A DNA stretch of 64,000 nucleotides from Arion vulgaris. Lineage: Eukaryota; Mollusca; Gastropoda; Stylommatophora; Arionidae. The first letter of the stretch is position 1; each line of letters begins with the position of its first letter. The notes below the pieces were generated by a model. That model was not told the origin of the DNA and did no database searches. It saw only the letters and a program-made list of their open reading frames with translations. Of this stretch, positions 51,625 through 62,570 are shown in pieces. The position numbers and the translations under genes are program-made. The stretch covers positions 66,098,049 to 66,162,048 of the forward strand of contig CM036755.1 in NCBI GenBank assembly GCA_020796225.1, in the 5' to 3' direction.

Positions 51625-52080
51625 GTGGTGCACTATCTGTTGGTAATCTGCTTATGTGGCAGAACTATTTAATTTGTGATTTCTTGATGATCAGTAGTGC
51701 TTACTGATGTTGTACCGCATTTATCTTGATGTCTTCACTTCTAAAGCGTTCTCTTCTAGATACTCCTGCGTAGACACTTCATCTCTGTCGAGACTAGTTT
51801 TATTTTATCGTTTGATGTCAACGTTCAGGTTTAGCCCTGATAGAATAATGTTGGAAGAAAGATTGAGTTGTACAATGCTCTTTTAGTGTTCATGGTGACA
51901 TGTTTGCATTTCAAAATTGGTACCATTTGTCCTATGATTTGATTTACTTTATTGCATCTGTGTTCTATTTCGTTAGTTATTCTTCCATTTGCTGAGATAG
52001 CATACACACACCGTAACGATATACTTTACATATAGGGCCAACAAACAATTTCTCCATAACGTTCACTCTTGTCTATGGAA
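51625..52080 (-). mobile_element. LINE-8 copy
   Basis: The minus strand has the CAGATTACCAACAGATAGTG motif (RLPTDS), TAGTCTCGACAGAGATGAAG and further upstream RT end sequence. Inverted relative to 37.6 kb. Confidence 0.68.
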
Positions 52081-52114
52081 GTGAGTCCGATATTTTTCGA
52101 CTCTGTAAGTAAAG

Positions 52115-52270
52115 TCCGACCCTGAAATGAACTTTGCTGAGAGAGGCAGAAATATCGGTCTCAGTTCCATGAAGGAGATTGAGCGAGTTGCCCAGGATAG
52201 AGCGATGTGGAGAAATTACTTGCAGGCCCTATGTAACGTATAACGGTACGAGAGAAATTATTATTATATT
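52115..52270 (+). mobile_element. LINE-2 tail
   Basis: AACTTTGCTGAGAGAGGCAG, GAGATTGAGCGAGTTGCCCA and ATGTAACGTATAACGGTACG. Short but well preserved. Confidence 0.78.
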
Positions 52271-52284
52271 ATAAGTAAAGTCCG

Positions 52285-52450
52285 TTTCAGTGTTTCCCTA
52301 GAGCGTCCTTTCTTTCGTGAACCATTTGCCTCCCACTTCAATGCCCACCTTGTGATTCTTTGATAATCTCTTCTCGGAGTATCCCCGATATATCTTCATC
52401 TTCTCTTTCTTATAACAGTTCCTACTAGTCGTTGACTAGACATTTCTATG
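52285..52450 (-). mobile_element. LINE-2 fragment, opposite orientation
   Basis: GTCCTTTCTTTCGTGAACCA, TTGCCTCCCACTTCAATGCC and TTATAACAGTTCCTACTAGT: reverse complement of LINE-2. Head-to-head with the copy at 52.1 kb. Confidence 0.65.
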
Positions 52451-52629
52451 ATTTATATATTCTGTGTTCAATTTCCGTTAAAGTGTTTCTAAAGTTGACA
52501 TTTTCATTTTTGCTTGGATACTGATGGTTTGAAGATCTTCTTTTTCTTCTTTGCGATCACTATTTTGATGATTAGACCGTTAGATGCGTTCTTATGATGC
52601 AGTCGACTGTTGTCTGGAGCTCATATCTG

Positions 52630-53010
52630 GAGCCATGTAGTTTGGAATGTAGTGTTGTAAGGTCAGCATTCCTTTCTAGGGAGGACATACAAGGGATAGT
52701 CTTGCAGGACAAGTTCTGTGGTTTGATCAGCGCTGCCACAGGGACACAGAGGGGATAGGGACAATCGTAGCCTGTGTAGGTGTTTGTTCAATCTGTTATG
52801 CCTCATCCTGAGTCGGAAGATGATAGTCTGTCCTTGTCTGTCAAGTGTGTGGTAATCATCGTTGGATAGTTTAGTTTCTTTTCTAATGTCCGCGATAGCT
52901 CTTTTTTCAAAGTATGTGATTTCGTTATCTATTTGTTCATATTCTGCTCTCGTTTTAGCATGTTTGTCTGCCTTCTCGTTATCCCACAGTGTGATGGTAC
53001 CCACTGGAGT
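52630..53010 (-). mobile_element. LINE-10 RNase H end
   Basis: The minus strand is open for 113 codons: TLWDNEKADKHAKTRAEYEQ (RNase H C-terminal NExAD), IIFRLRMRHNRLNKHLHRLR and PLCPCGSADQTTELVLQDYP. Relative of 33.4 kb. It ends about 330 bp from the KIF13 start. Confidence 0.82.
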
Positions 53011-53245
53011 ACAGCATCTTATTTAAGAAAATCAACTCTTGCAATATTAAACAGTTTAAGAAATATTTCCATTGTTAGTACCCTTGATTTCAGACTGTAA
53101 TGGAAATCGATAAACTTTGGAACTCTTCGAAGCAACATTTTTTCCGGAAGATGATTCATCCCAAGCGCCCGGATGATTGTATAACTAAACATGAAAGATG
53201 GCGCATCTGTGAACTATCTGTACAATTTGAATTGGAAATTTGACT

Positions 53246-53334
53246 ATTCGCAATGGATATATAGCGCAAAGTGTGCTCTGGATTGTTTTAACTATTGTGT
53301 TTTCTAATATTTTTTCTAATATATTTTCTGAAAC
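53246..53334 (+). promoter_or_regulatory. Possible KIF13 core promoter and 5'UTR
   Basis: A GGATATATAG box at 53255-53264 lies about 70 bp before the start codon, and an AAGATGGCGC motif resembling a YY1/initiator element is near 53193. Both are common by chance in AT-rich DNA. No CpG island is visible, and the start site could lie elsewhere. Confidence 0.25.
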
Positions 53335-53386
53335 ATGTCTTGCAAAGTGCAGGTGGTCGTTAGAGTACGACCAGTGAATAAACGGG
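53335..53386 (+). CDS. KIF13: KIF13-like exon 1 (start codon)
   Basis: 52 nt from ATG to donor GTAAGT, phase 1 out. Encodes MSCKVQVVVRVRPVNKR plus the first base of a Glu codon. The ATG is chosen because kinesin-3 motors start only a few residues before KVxVAVRVRP. The reading frame continues into the intron but is stopped by splicing at GG|GTAAGT. Confidence 0.85.
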
Positions 53387-56300
53387 GTAAGTTCTGCTGC
53401 ATTTTCAGACTTCATGATTATGATTTTCTTGTTGATTGATCGATTGAAAGTCTGCATTTCGCTTAACACTGGCATCGTATCTAAAGAAGAACATTATATT
53501 ATATATCTTTGGTTACAACAATTTTATATGCTAGTCTATATCTTTAATACAATGTATCTTTTGTTAATTTCTTGTCTTTTATTGCTCAATGAAAATAGTA
53601 AAATAAATAATTTATAAATATATAAAATAAAAAAAATGACGTATTTACTTATTACTCAACTTAAATCGAAGATATTTATTTAGAGAAATACATTTGTTTT
53701 CATTTTACTTTATGAATAATATAATATTCATATTGTTATGGTTACAAATTTACATCGGTGCACGTTTTTAACTAAGTTACTATAATAATTTAATTTAGGA
53801 TTAGTTAACAGACTCAATGTCATTGTCACATTGCAGCATGATTGCTTGACGGTCACTAATTATAATATAATACTTAGTAATAATAATACATGAATAATAG
53901 TGACATATTAAATAATTACTTACTAGTAGTCTAGTACAGTATAATCGTAATGAATAATAATGATAAAATGTTTGCCTCCTGAAGAAAATACTTTACTTTA
54001 TTATCTGTTTTTGTACAATTTATTTGTACTGATGAATGTAAACACTCACACTGAGTGACACTGCTGCTACACTTGAATCATTGATCAATGAGCTCTGCCC
54101 ATAATAATTGTTTACATTAAAATATATCACTGTGATTTGATTGGTATTTGATAATTATTCTTGATTGATGAGTTTAAAACTTCTGTTGTTATATATCAAT
54201 AGGTCCAGTCTGGTAATTTGTCAATAGTTAGCAGTCCTATTGCTTGATATGGTTGACTTTTTAGTAATTTAGTTACATATAGTTACTCCCAGTTCTTATT
54301 CATTTCTTTCGCTTGCAATATTGTCTATATCTGCAATGTTGTCTTTGTAGTTCACACAGTTTTTTGGTTTAGTTTTGTTTCATTGGGTCAGTTAGTTTGC
54401 CTTTGTATATTCGTTTTGGGGCGGGCGGTCGTCATGTATATACTGTTCAGTCTAGGGTGTCTGTAACATCTTCTTCAAATGCTCCATATCAACTACTTGT
54501 TATCTACTCTTTGTGATTTGTATGTGATCCGAGCTTGAGAGCGATTGTACGTTATGCTAGTTATGTATCTACAAGGCCAGCACATCCGATTTCTGCGATG
54601 ATTATTTCCTAGGGTAGCTTCCCTAGGCCACTACCTCAATCGCCTTGTAGGTTGCAGTGCTACTATTCTTTGCTCCCTTGAGAGCCCGGAAACAAATGGG
54701 CGGTCTGTAACATGACTCAATTGATAATTTAGATTTTTGACCATGTCGCTATAGAGTTGATTGTGTTCTTTTTTTTTTTAAGGCATGGAAAGGAATCTTG
54801 TTTGAATCTGTTCATGGTTTGTTAGTCATCTGTTTAAATTGAACTTTACTGAGAGAGAGATGAGAAATATCAAACTCAATTCTTTAGAAGAGATTGAGCG
54901 AGTTGCACAGGATAGAACGATATGGTGATATTACTTGCAGACCCTATGAAACATATAACGGTACAGGAGAAATATATTTATATATACATATGTATAGTGA
55001 TCTTGTGCTAGTATTGGTGGCTTTGTTACACTTAGTCACTTTACATAGCACTGTGTTTTCATACATTAACTCTTTCCCTACTTAATTTTTTTAAAATCTT
55101 AAGATACACTTAAATTGCAATGTCTGCGGAATTAGCCAGTATACTGGCTTTGCGTCATCTTAAAAAATACTAGGAGTCAGTATATCGGTTCAAAAGGGCG
55201 ATGGGGTTAAATAAGCTAAGAATACCTAAAAAACAGATTATAAATGCAATCTTCATATCAACACTGTGCTACCAGTGCCAAACATGGACAATGACAAAAA
55301 AACAAGAAAGGAAAATTACCACCTGTGAAATGAGATGCTTGAGGAAAGTGGTAAATAAAACAAGAAGAGACCATAGAAGAAATGAGGTAATTAAAAATAA
55401 CAGTCGGAAGAACACCTGCTATTAGATTCAATGAAAAAACATACTCAAATGGTTTGGCCACTTGGTCAGAATGAGCCCGAATACACCAGTTACAAGAGCA
55501 TACAATCTGAAAATGGAATTATCAAGAGGAAGGGGCAGACCAAGAAAAGATGGGTTGATGGAGTTACAGACATCTTAAAACTCCACAATACCACAGCATA
55601 TCAAGTGACCAAGCGTGTACTATCCTGGAAACCGATCATCAGTTAAACCTTGCTACGCCTAACGACAAAAATTCAGAGAATGACAAAAGAAATAAATAAA
55701 AAGAAGACTTTGAAGGTAACATTGCTATTAGCACATATTGTGTTGCAAGTGGTTTTCATGCTTCACAATAATTGATTTGTATAGTTTACTTTGCAATGTT
55801 TAAGCTGCTAGTGTGTGCATCTTTCAATATCTTATTGGCGAGGAAAGGACTGTACATTGACACCTTGTTAAATATGTTATTATAGGCAAATAAGAAGTGT
55901 CTATTACACTTATGTTGTAATACAAACTAATGAAGAAACTGTCGCTGCAAAATTATATACATGATTTTGTGAATGTTTATTGCTAGAGGTCAACTTATTG
56001 GTTATTGGTTACTAAACTGATGTCATTGCACTCTGGGCAGACCCATAGGTGCTCAGTCCCCCAACAGATATCGAAGAGTATGCATACTGATGGTTCCCGT
56101 GGTTCGCTGATTAAACACACCTCTCACTCTGCCTCTCAGGCATCCAATTCGACTTGTATAACGGGTAACTCTAAACTGCCTAAATCGCTTGATTGATTCA
56201 ACATTGATTTTAGTGTCTTCATCCAACAGACAGTCGCGAAGAGTCCGGAGAATATCCCCCTTATCCATCTTCAAATCCCCAACAATCGATGCTGTTGATG

Positions 56301-58889
56301 CAAGCCTGTCCGCTCTCTCATTACCGCAAACACCCGCATGCCCAGGACAGTATATCCACGTAAGCCTCTGGAGGTTAGAGGTCAACTGTAGGGACAGTAT
56401 CATGGTGATACTGTAATGATAGTCTTTGGCCGTTACTGTAGCGATAGTCTTTATATATAGAGGAACTGAAGGGTGCGCCGATTATCCTGGGAGACCATAG
56501 AGAAAACAGCCAGAGACCGGGAAAAGTGGTTAACAACTGTTGGGGTCCTATGCTCCATGAGAAGCAGAGAGGAATAAGTCACGTCACTTACACAATTCTT
56601 GTGCTTTATTTTCAACCCATGAAAGAAGCCAAAAGAAGTCTATGCTAAACATGACATGTGGTTGTATCTAGGTTAGCTCGAACGCATCCACCATCTTAAG
56701 CGCATTGTCTATAGCAACAATACTTTTCTTAGAACGCTCCATACCGACCACTTGTTAAACCACTCTATGTGATTTGTATATGATCTGAGCCTAAAAGCGA
56801 TTGTGCGTTGTGCCAGTTATGCACCTACAAGTAGGCCAGCACATCTGATTTTGACGACGCTTATTATTTACTAGGGTTGCGTCGCTAGGCCCTACCGTGG
56901 TCACCTCCTGCGACATGCCTTGTAGGTCACAGTTTTACTATTCTTTGCTTCCCTTGTGGAACCCAGCAACACAAAGGCGATCCACCATCTCAAACACATT
57001 GTCTGTAACAACAATACAGTTGATATTCTGAACAAGTTTTCAATTTTGTTATCAAAGATGTTATGAACACCAACTGTCTGATAATAATTTTCCAGAGACC
57101 CCTGATCTCAGTGTAGGTGAGATTGAATTCCAAGTCCTATCGGAGACGGACAATAAAACGTAGGTCCTATGTTCAATTTGAGCATTAAAAGAACACTTGT
57201 CAGTTCAAAATCGAGAAAAGCAGGAAACCCGTACCTGGGCAAAATTCATTAAAAGAAATAAAATTCCTACAAAAATATTACATCAGGGACCCTCACCGGT
57301 GATATGGAGTCCGTGCACTGCAGCTGAGATCTTCCTGTTTAAGTGTACTAGACGTTTGATTAGTATGGTCAGTTGCTGTATGCTGTTGGAGATACTGCAA
57401 AGATCAGTGCACACATGTCCAAAGTGTAATAAAGATATTCCAGACTACAACTGATGTGATCCTATCATCATCAGGTGCTGTCCGGCTGGCGAGTTGATCA
57501 TGGATCTCCGCAAATATATTGTTTGCTATCATCTCAGATGTTGACTTTCTTCCGTGCTATAAAGTTAGGATATCCAACATTTAGTCTCTCTGTCTCGTCT
57601 CCCCTCTATTTTACCAGTTGTTACAATGTTTTCTAAACTATCCTTTCTCATCACATGTCCGAAAAATGATGACTGCCTCTTTCTTATATTGATGATAAGC
57701 TTTCTCTGTGTCTTGACCTCATTCATCACCTCCACATTAGTCATTTTAACAGTCCATGGGATTCTCATCATTCTTCAGTAAAACCACATCTCTGTGGCCC
57801 TCAGAGAATTTTCGGTCTGTTTATTTATTGCCCATGACTTACATCCGTATGTCAGTATTGGCTCTATGTAGCACTGTATAACTCTCATTCTGATCTCAAT
57901 TGACAATGAATTGTTGCATTTAATGCTTCTAATTTTCTGGAACACAGCTTTGGCTTACCATATGAATTGCTTTTTGCGGACGACCAAAGTTTAATGTATG
58001 AAGGTGAAGATTAGCTACAGCATCACATGAATTCATTGCTAATAGCATGTAGAAAGTATTACATGAAAATCAACAAACAAAAGACCGAGAACATGAAAAT
58101 CAGCAGAACACCAAGCCAAGCAAACATACAAATAGATAACACCAGAGTAAAGCAAGTTTCCGAATTCAAATATTTAGGCAGTATTTTTACAGAGGGCGGA
58201 AAACTAGATAGAGAAATAGAGACAAGGTTTCAAAAAGCAGATGCAGTGACCTACCAGCTGGCACCATTACTACAACACCCAAAGATCAAGATGGAAGTGA
58301 AAAGACAGATGATATAAAGTATTTTCCTACCAACACTTTGTTACCAGTGCCAAACTTGGTCTCTTACAGCAACACATCACAGAAAGCTCACCATGTGTGA
58401 AATGAAATGCTTGAGGAAGGCAGTGGAAGTCACCAGGAAAGACAGACTACGAAATGAGGACATCAGAAGCAGAGTGGGCATAACTTCAATGCATCGAATA
58501 CATCGAAAGACAACAAATGCAGTGGTTTGGACATTTAATGAGAATGAAATACAACCAACCACCAATAACAGCATACAATAAAGAGATCGGGTACTAGAGC
58601 TAAGGGAAGACCAAGAAAAGATGGACAGACAATATCAAGACCACACTACATAAACACGGATCAACACAACAAGGGCGACTCATCTAGCCCTAGAGCGCAA
58701 ATTAAGCTCTCATCCCTCGCTAATGGCAAGTGGACAGCCAACTCATCTTCCACCTGGGAATAGACAATAGACAATATTAACCTACTGTAACATTTGAACA
58801 TCTTTCTTCAACACAGAACTTGATTTGGGAACAACATGTGTTGTGGATATGGATGGAGGTCAGACAATCCTGCAGCCTTTGAAGGATGG
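53335..58889 (+). CDS. KIF13: Kinesin-3 motor KIF13/Khc-73-like, first two coding exons
   Basis: Start of a plus-end-directed microtubule motor. KIF13 proteins carry vesicles and polarity cargo and have an N-terminal motor, FHA domain, MAGUK-binding stalk and sometimes CAP-Gly. Only 41 codons plus two bases are inside the window. They cover beta-strand 1 of the motor (KVQVVVRVRPVNKRELDLGT) and the next strand (TCVVDMDGGQTILQPLKDG). The VRVRPxNxRELxLxTxCVVxMxGxQTxL pattern fits KIF13A/B better than KIF1 or KIF16B. The P-loop and later exons lie past 64000; I found no third exon in the 5.1 kb after exon 2. Intron 1 is 5,430 bp and is full of repeats. Confidence 0.82.
53400..54470. other. KIF13 intron 1, AT-rich first part
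   Basis: Very AT-rich DNA without a recognisable repeat or coding signal. Confidence 0.4.
54472..54706 (-). mobile_element. SINE-A copy
   Basis: CAAATGCTCCATATCAACTA through GAGCCCGGAAACAAATGGGC. The core is shortened (CAATCGCCTTGTAGGTTGCA). In KIF13 intron 1. Confidence 0.78.
54835..54985 (+). mobile_element. LINE-2 tail
   Basis: GAACTTTACTGAGAGAGAGA, GAGATTGAGCGAGTTGCACA and CATATAACGGTACAGGAGAA. In KIF13 intron 1. Confidence 0.72.
55195..55690 (+). mobile_element. LINE-14 relative
   Basis: Encodes ISTLCYQCQTWTMTKKQERK, ITTCEMRCLRKVVNKTRRDH and KGQTKKRWVDGVTDILKLHN. More diverged than 12.5 and 58.4 kb; frameshift near 55.42 kb. Confidence 0.78.
55691..55985. other. Unassigned stretch of KIF13 intron 1
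   Basis: No repeat or coding signal seen. Confidence 0.3.
55990..56390 (-). mobile_element. LINE-7a RNase H end, best copy
   Basis: The minus strand is open for 116 codons: LTWIYCPGHAGVCGNERADR, DCLLDEDTKINVESIKRFRQ and FNQRTTGTISMHTLRYLLGD. The RNase H motif HAGVxGNExAD is intact. Then TEHLWVCPECN in another frame. Confidence 0.85.
56730..56985 (-). mobile_element. SINE-A copy
   Basis: GAACGCTCCATACCGACCAC through GTGGAACCCAGCAACACAAA. Core CTCCTGCGACATGCCTTGTA. Confidence 0.82.
57060..57345 (+). repeat. Unclassified interspersed repeat, copy 2
   Basis: GATCTCAGTGTAGGTGAGAT, CAGTTCAAAATCGAGAAAAG and GCTGAGATCTTCCTGTTTAA as at 24.04-24.37 kb. Same orientation. Confidence 0.6.
57355..57475 (+). 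mobile_element. LINE-7c end
   Basis: CTGTATGCTGTTGGAGATAC and ACATGTCCAAAGTGTAATAA (TCPKCNKDIPDYN). It directly follows the unclassified repeat. Confidence 0.68.
57500..57955 (-). mobile_element. LINE-13 RT end and tail
   Basis: The minus strand reads QCYIEPILTYGCKSWAINKQ, RIPWTVKMTNVEVMNEVKTQ and RQSSFFGHVMRKDSLENIV. One in-frame stop. Reference copy for the array at the window start. Confidence 0.82.
57960..58770 (+). mobile_element. LINE-14 copy with RT catalytic box
   Basis: Encodes LLFADDQSLMYEGED (the FADD catalytic motif), YMKINKQKTENMKISRTPSQ, EFKYLGSIFTEGGKLDREIE and KLTMCEMKCLRKAVEVTRKD. Several stops. Its 3' end lies 46 bp before KIF13 exon 2. Confidence 0.87.
58817..58889 (+). 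CDS. KIF13: KIF13-like exon 2
   Basis: 73 nt between acceptor CTTCAACACAG and donor GTAAGT, phase 1 in and phase 2 out. Encodes ELDLGTTCVVDMDGGQTILQ then PLKDG. The Glu is split across the junction and joins exon 1 without a gap. A LINE-14 tail ends about 46 bp upstream, so the branch point and polypyrimidine tract must fit in that short space. Confidence 0.85.
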
Positions 58890-58929
58890 GTAAGTCACAT
58901 ATCTTTGTTTCTGTTTTATGTCAATCTGT

Positions 58930-59320
58930 AAGATTTAAGATGGTCATGTCAGACATATGTAACACTTCTCATGACTTCTATGTTGTCAAACATATGTATG
59001 TTACAAGACTCATGTCAAACATATGCATGTTTCAAGATTGTCATGTCAGATATATGTATGTGTCAAGATTGTCATGTCAGACATATGTATGTTTCAGGAC
59101 TGCCATGTCAGACATATATATGTGTTACAAGACTGTCATGTCAGACATATCTGTTTCAAGACTGTCATGTTGTACATATGTATGTGTCAAGATTGTCATG
59201 TCGTACATATATATGTGTTACAAGACTGTCATGTCAGACATATCTATGTTTCAAGACTGTCATGTCAGATATATGTATGTGTCAAGATTCTCATGTCCAA
59301 CATATCTACTAAGTTTCAGG
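58930..59320. repeat. 31-33-bp minisatellite in KIF13 intron 2
   Basis: About 11 variable units built on TCATGTCAGACATATGTATG + TNTCAAGATTG. All three plus-strand frames stay open (113-157 codons), because the unit lacks stops and is not a multiple of three. A partial unit recurs near 59590. Confidence 0.88.
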
Positions 59321-59689
59321 TCTCCTATGTTGACAACCATATGTTTTTCTTTTCTCTAATTCTGTTTGCCTCACGATCTGTATACAATTGATTTTGTGTG
59401 TGCTTTAGCTTTATAAATAGTGTTTTCACCACTCTGTTATTTCTGTGGTCCATCTTTGCATGAACAGCCTTGCTTCGTATCAATGTGTCAAGTAGCATTG
59501 CTCTTGTGTAAAATATATGTTAGATTACAAATGTTATGTCATGTTGAACATGTACAAGCCTCAGGACTCCTATGTTGTCATCATATGTATGTTTCAAGAC
59601 TGTCATGTCAACCATATATATGTTGTTGTTTGCATGCTCTATAGAATTTTACTACTTATTTCTTTATTTTTACCATCATTCTTCTGTCA

Positions 59690-60380
59690 GTCATCAGATC
59701 ACATCAGTATCTTCAATAAACTGTTTGATTTCATGTGTCATTGTCATTATTTTGTCAGTCATCAGGTCACATCAATATCTTCAATAAACTGATTTCATCT
59801 GTCAGTCACCAAATCACATCATCAGTATCTTCAATAAACTGATTTCATCTGTCATTCTTCTGTCAGTCATCAGTATCTTCAATAAACTGATTTCATCTGT
59901 CATTCTTCTGTCAGTCATCAGTATCTTCAATAAACTGTTCGATTTCATCTGTCATTGTCATTCTTTTGTCAGTCATCAGGTCACATCATTGGTATCTTCA
60001 ATAAACTGATTTCATCTGTCAGTCATCAAATCACATCATCAGTATCTTCAATAAACTGATTTAATCTGTCATTCTTCTGTTAGTCATCAGTATCTTCAAT
60101 AAACTGATTTCATCTGTCATTCTTCTGTCAGTCATCAGTATCTTCAATAAACTGTTGGATTTCATCTGTCATTGTCATTCTTCTGTCAGTCATCAGGTCA
60201 CATCATTAATATCTTCAATAAATGTTATGCTTTTATCTAGCCATCATCATTATTCATCTGTCAGTCATCAAATCACATCATCAGTATCTTCAATAAACTG
60301 TTTGATTTCATCTTTCATCATCATTCATCTGTCAGTCACCAGGTCATATCATTAATATCTTCAATGAACTATAAGCTTTA
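59690..60380. repeat. About 48-bp minisatellite with AATAAA in each unit
   Basis: Units contain CAGTATCTTCAATAAACTGA then TTTCATCTGTCATTCTTCTG and TCAGTCAT, with longer variants holding AAATCACATCATC. Eleven AATAAA hexamers lie in KIF13 sense orientation. Confidence 0.88.
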
Positions 60381-60384
60381 CTTA

Positions 60385-60920
60385 AGCTTACCCAATACAA
60401 AGTTCGGGAATAATGCAGTATCAATATACCATATTTTCTACCATGTCGAACGACATTCTTGAAGAGTGTGTTATGTAGTGTGTAGTTTCTGATCTCATTT
60501 CTCACGTACACATGTCTCACACATTTCATACTTTCTGTTCCCAAACTTTAGAACTTGCCGTCCCTATCTATATACACTTTTTCCGGTTATTTTCGTTTGT
60601 TTGCGCACGCATTGATCATCAGTGTAAACATTTGTCCTAATATCTATTTTAGTGTTATTCTTGTCCGATCTACATTTTTGTTGATAATAATATAACGTCT
60701 AACTTTCAATTATATTTATGCTTCCTTTCATGTTTCGCTACTGTTGTTTATTTTATCAATGTTCCGTTTAATCTTCGCTGTTCGCGAGATTGCTTTCAAT
60801 TATATATTATTGTACAGTGCTCATTTATCTTGTGTGTTTGATGTTTAGCAGTTGTCAGCAGTTAAAAATACAACAGACAAGAAGAATGGCGAAATGATGT
60901 TGAAATTAGTAGCGTGTTCT
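60385..60920. other. Unassigned stretch of KIF13 intron 2
   Basis: No exon matching the next kinesin motor segment (KxFAFDxCF) was seen on the plus strand. Confidence 0.35.
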
Positions 60921-60923
60921 CGC

Positions 60924-61188
60924 TCGTGTATTACCGGGGCTCGCAAGGGGAGAAAAGAATAGTAAACCTGCGACCTACAAGGCATGTCGTAAGAGGCGAC
61001 TGAGGTTGGGGCCATAGGGAAGCTACCTTAGTAAATAAAAAGCGTTGCAGAAATCGGATGTGCTGGCCTACTTTTATTTAGGCGCATAACTGGCACAACG
61101 TACAATCGCTCTAAGGCTCGGATCACATACAAATCACAAAGAGTGTTAACAAGTGATCGATATGGAGCGTTCGAAGAAGAAGTAGCAT
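60924..61188 (+). mobile_element. SINE-A copy
   Basis: ACCGGGGCTCGCAAGGGGAG, core GGCATGTCGTAAGAGGCGAC, tail GATCGATATGGAGCGTTCGA + AGAAGAAG. A good reference copy. Confidence 0.86.
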
Positions 61189-61639
61189 GTTCTAAGGGAG
61201 CACATTTATTCTCACATTCTACAGCGTGTTCAAGATAAAAGTAGCACCATTGACAAATAAAAAGTTACCAGGTACATATTGCGTTGTGTCTATTTACTTA
61301 TACCGGTTCTGACTAGCTCGTCCTACGCCACATTTGTTCATCGCCCCTTCCCGCACTACAAGTACACACCATCACACATCCGTGGACCTATACTTCGTCA
61401 TAACTGAACCTTCTCATTTTCATAAATATATGCCAGATTAGCTCCATTGATAGGCTACTTTTATCTTGAACATTGAAAAGAAAGGTGAGAAGCACAAGCA
61501 ACACGGGATAAACTATAAGGCAGTAAATACTGTCTCTATTATAATCAAGTAACGTTTCCCCTAGCCTTTTCAGACCGTAGGGTATGAGGTGTATGTTACT
61601 TCATATTTCTGTTGTGCAGGTGGTAGGATGGTCAATCCC

Positions 61640-61740
61640 TTACCTCACGTGTTGGACGCCGAGTGTGGGATTGAACCAACAAATCCCCGAGTGGATAGGC
61701 GAACTCTTACGCATTACGATATTCTGTCGCTTTTGAAATG
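61640..61740 (-). mobile_element. tRNA-like SINE head
   Basis: Minus strand: GCGTAAGAGTTCGCCTATCC and B-box-like GGTTCAATCCCAC. Related to 13.2 kb. Confidence 0.45.
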
Positions 61741-61844
61741 AAATTCAGTGGGGCGTCACCATCAACCACAGTAAACGAGTTGTCGATTTTCTGGTCACCA
61801 CTTATACGTTAAGTAGTTTGCCCTTGCTTTATGAACAGTGAGGC

Positions 61845-61975
61845 CTACTTTTACCGTTCCTAAAAATCCACGGGGAACAAAATTTGCTTCCAAACTGTCC
61901 GCCGCGAAATTTGAACCAGAAACTCTTGGGTTATGCGAGCTCACTACCACTAAGCCACAGACGCCAACGCTGTCC
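61845..61975 (-). mobile_element. SINE-T3-like element
   Basis: Minus strand: tRNA-like head with A-box-like CTGTGGCTTAGTGGTAGTGA, B-box TGGTTCAAATTTCG, then GGCGGACAGTTTGGAAGCAA as in SINE-T3. Best preserved T3 head. Confidence 0.75.
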
Positions 61976-61985
61976 CTATTACTGG

Positions 61986-62010
61986 ATATATATATATATA
62001 TATATATATG
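61986..62010. repeat. TA microsatellite
   Basis: Uninterrupted TA dinucleotide run of about 24 bp. Confidence 0.9.
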
Positions 62011-62090
62011 TTACACTTGCATGTATGGGTGGTAGGCGTATATAGTCTAGTCTTACATCAGTGCCAGTATCAATTTCTTTTGAGCTAAGC

Positions 62091-62570
62091 CATAGGTTCC
62101 CAAACTTTTTCGGTCCAAAGCCCACTTTGCACGACATAAACTTTGTAACGCCCACACCACATTATAACAGTTTGTCAACGCCCCCGTCTTCTCTTCTCCC
62201 CACACACACACACACACATATACATGCTGCATTTTCTCTTTGACATATAAAATTTATATATATATATATATATATATTTCTGTCATACATGGCCAATTTT
62301 CAAATGATTATATACATGAAATAGAAAATTGATGAAAAAATGGATCATGTAAGACGGGCATAAGATGAAATAAAATGCAGAATTCAAATTTTAAATGATT
62401 ATTCAATCGCAAAATGCACGAAAATAATTTATTTAAAAATATTTATTATTAATTTCTTCTTTAAAAAAAGCCACCGACCCCTCCCCTGAACGCCCCCATG
62501 ATTATAACTCCCTTCTCCGCCAGAAGGCTTCAGCGCCGCTGGGGGTACACGTCCACTTTAGGAACCTATG
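62091..62570. mobile_element. hAT MITE family 2, 480 bp
   Basis: Inverted ends CATAGGTTCCCAAACTTTTT and ...TAAAGTGG.../GGAACCTATG. Perfect 8-bp duplication AGCTAAGC (62083-62090, 62571-62578). The CANNGGTTCCCAAACTTTTT end is a classic hAT terminus. CA and TA microsatellites have grown inside it (62204-62222, 62250-62275). Confidence 0.9.

Noticed and set aside
38006..53000. An additional host gene between sialin and KIF13
   Set aside because: Every sizeable open frame there traces to a LINE tail, a MITE flank or a transposase remnant.
58886..59391. Overlapping 113-157-codon frames after KIF13 exon 2
   Set aside because: Produced by a stop-free minisatellite; no non-repetitive coding sequence and no kinesin similarity.
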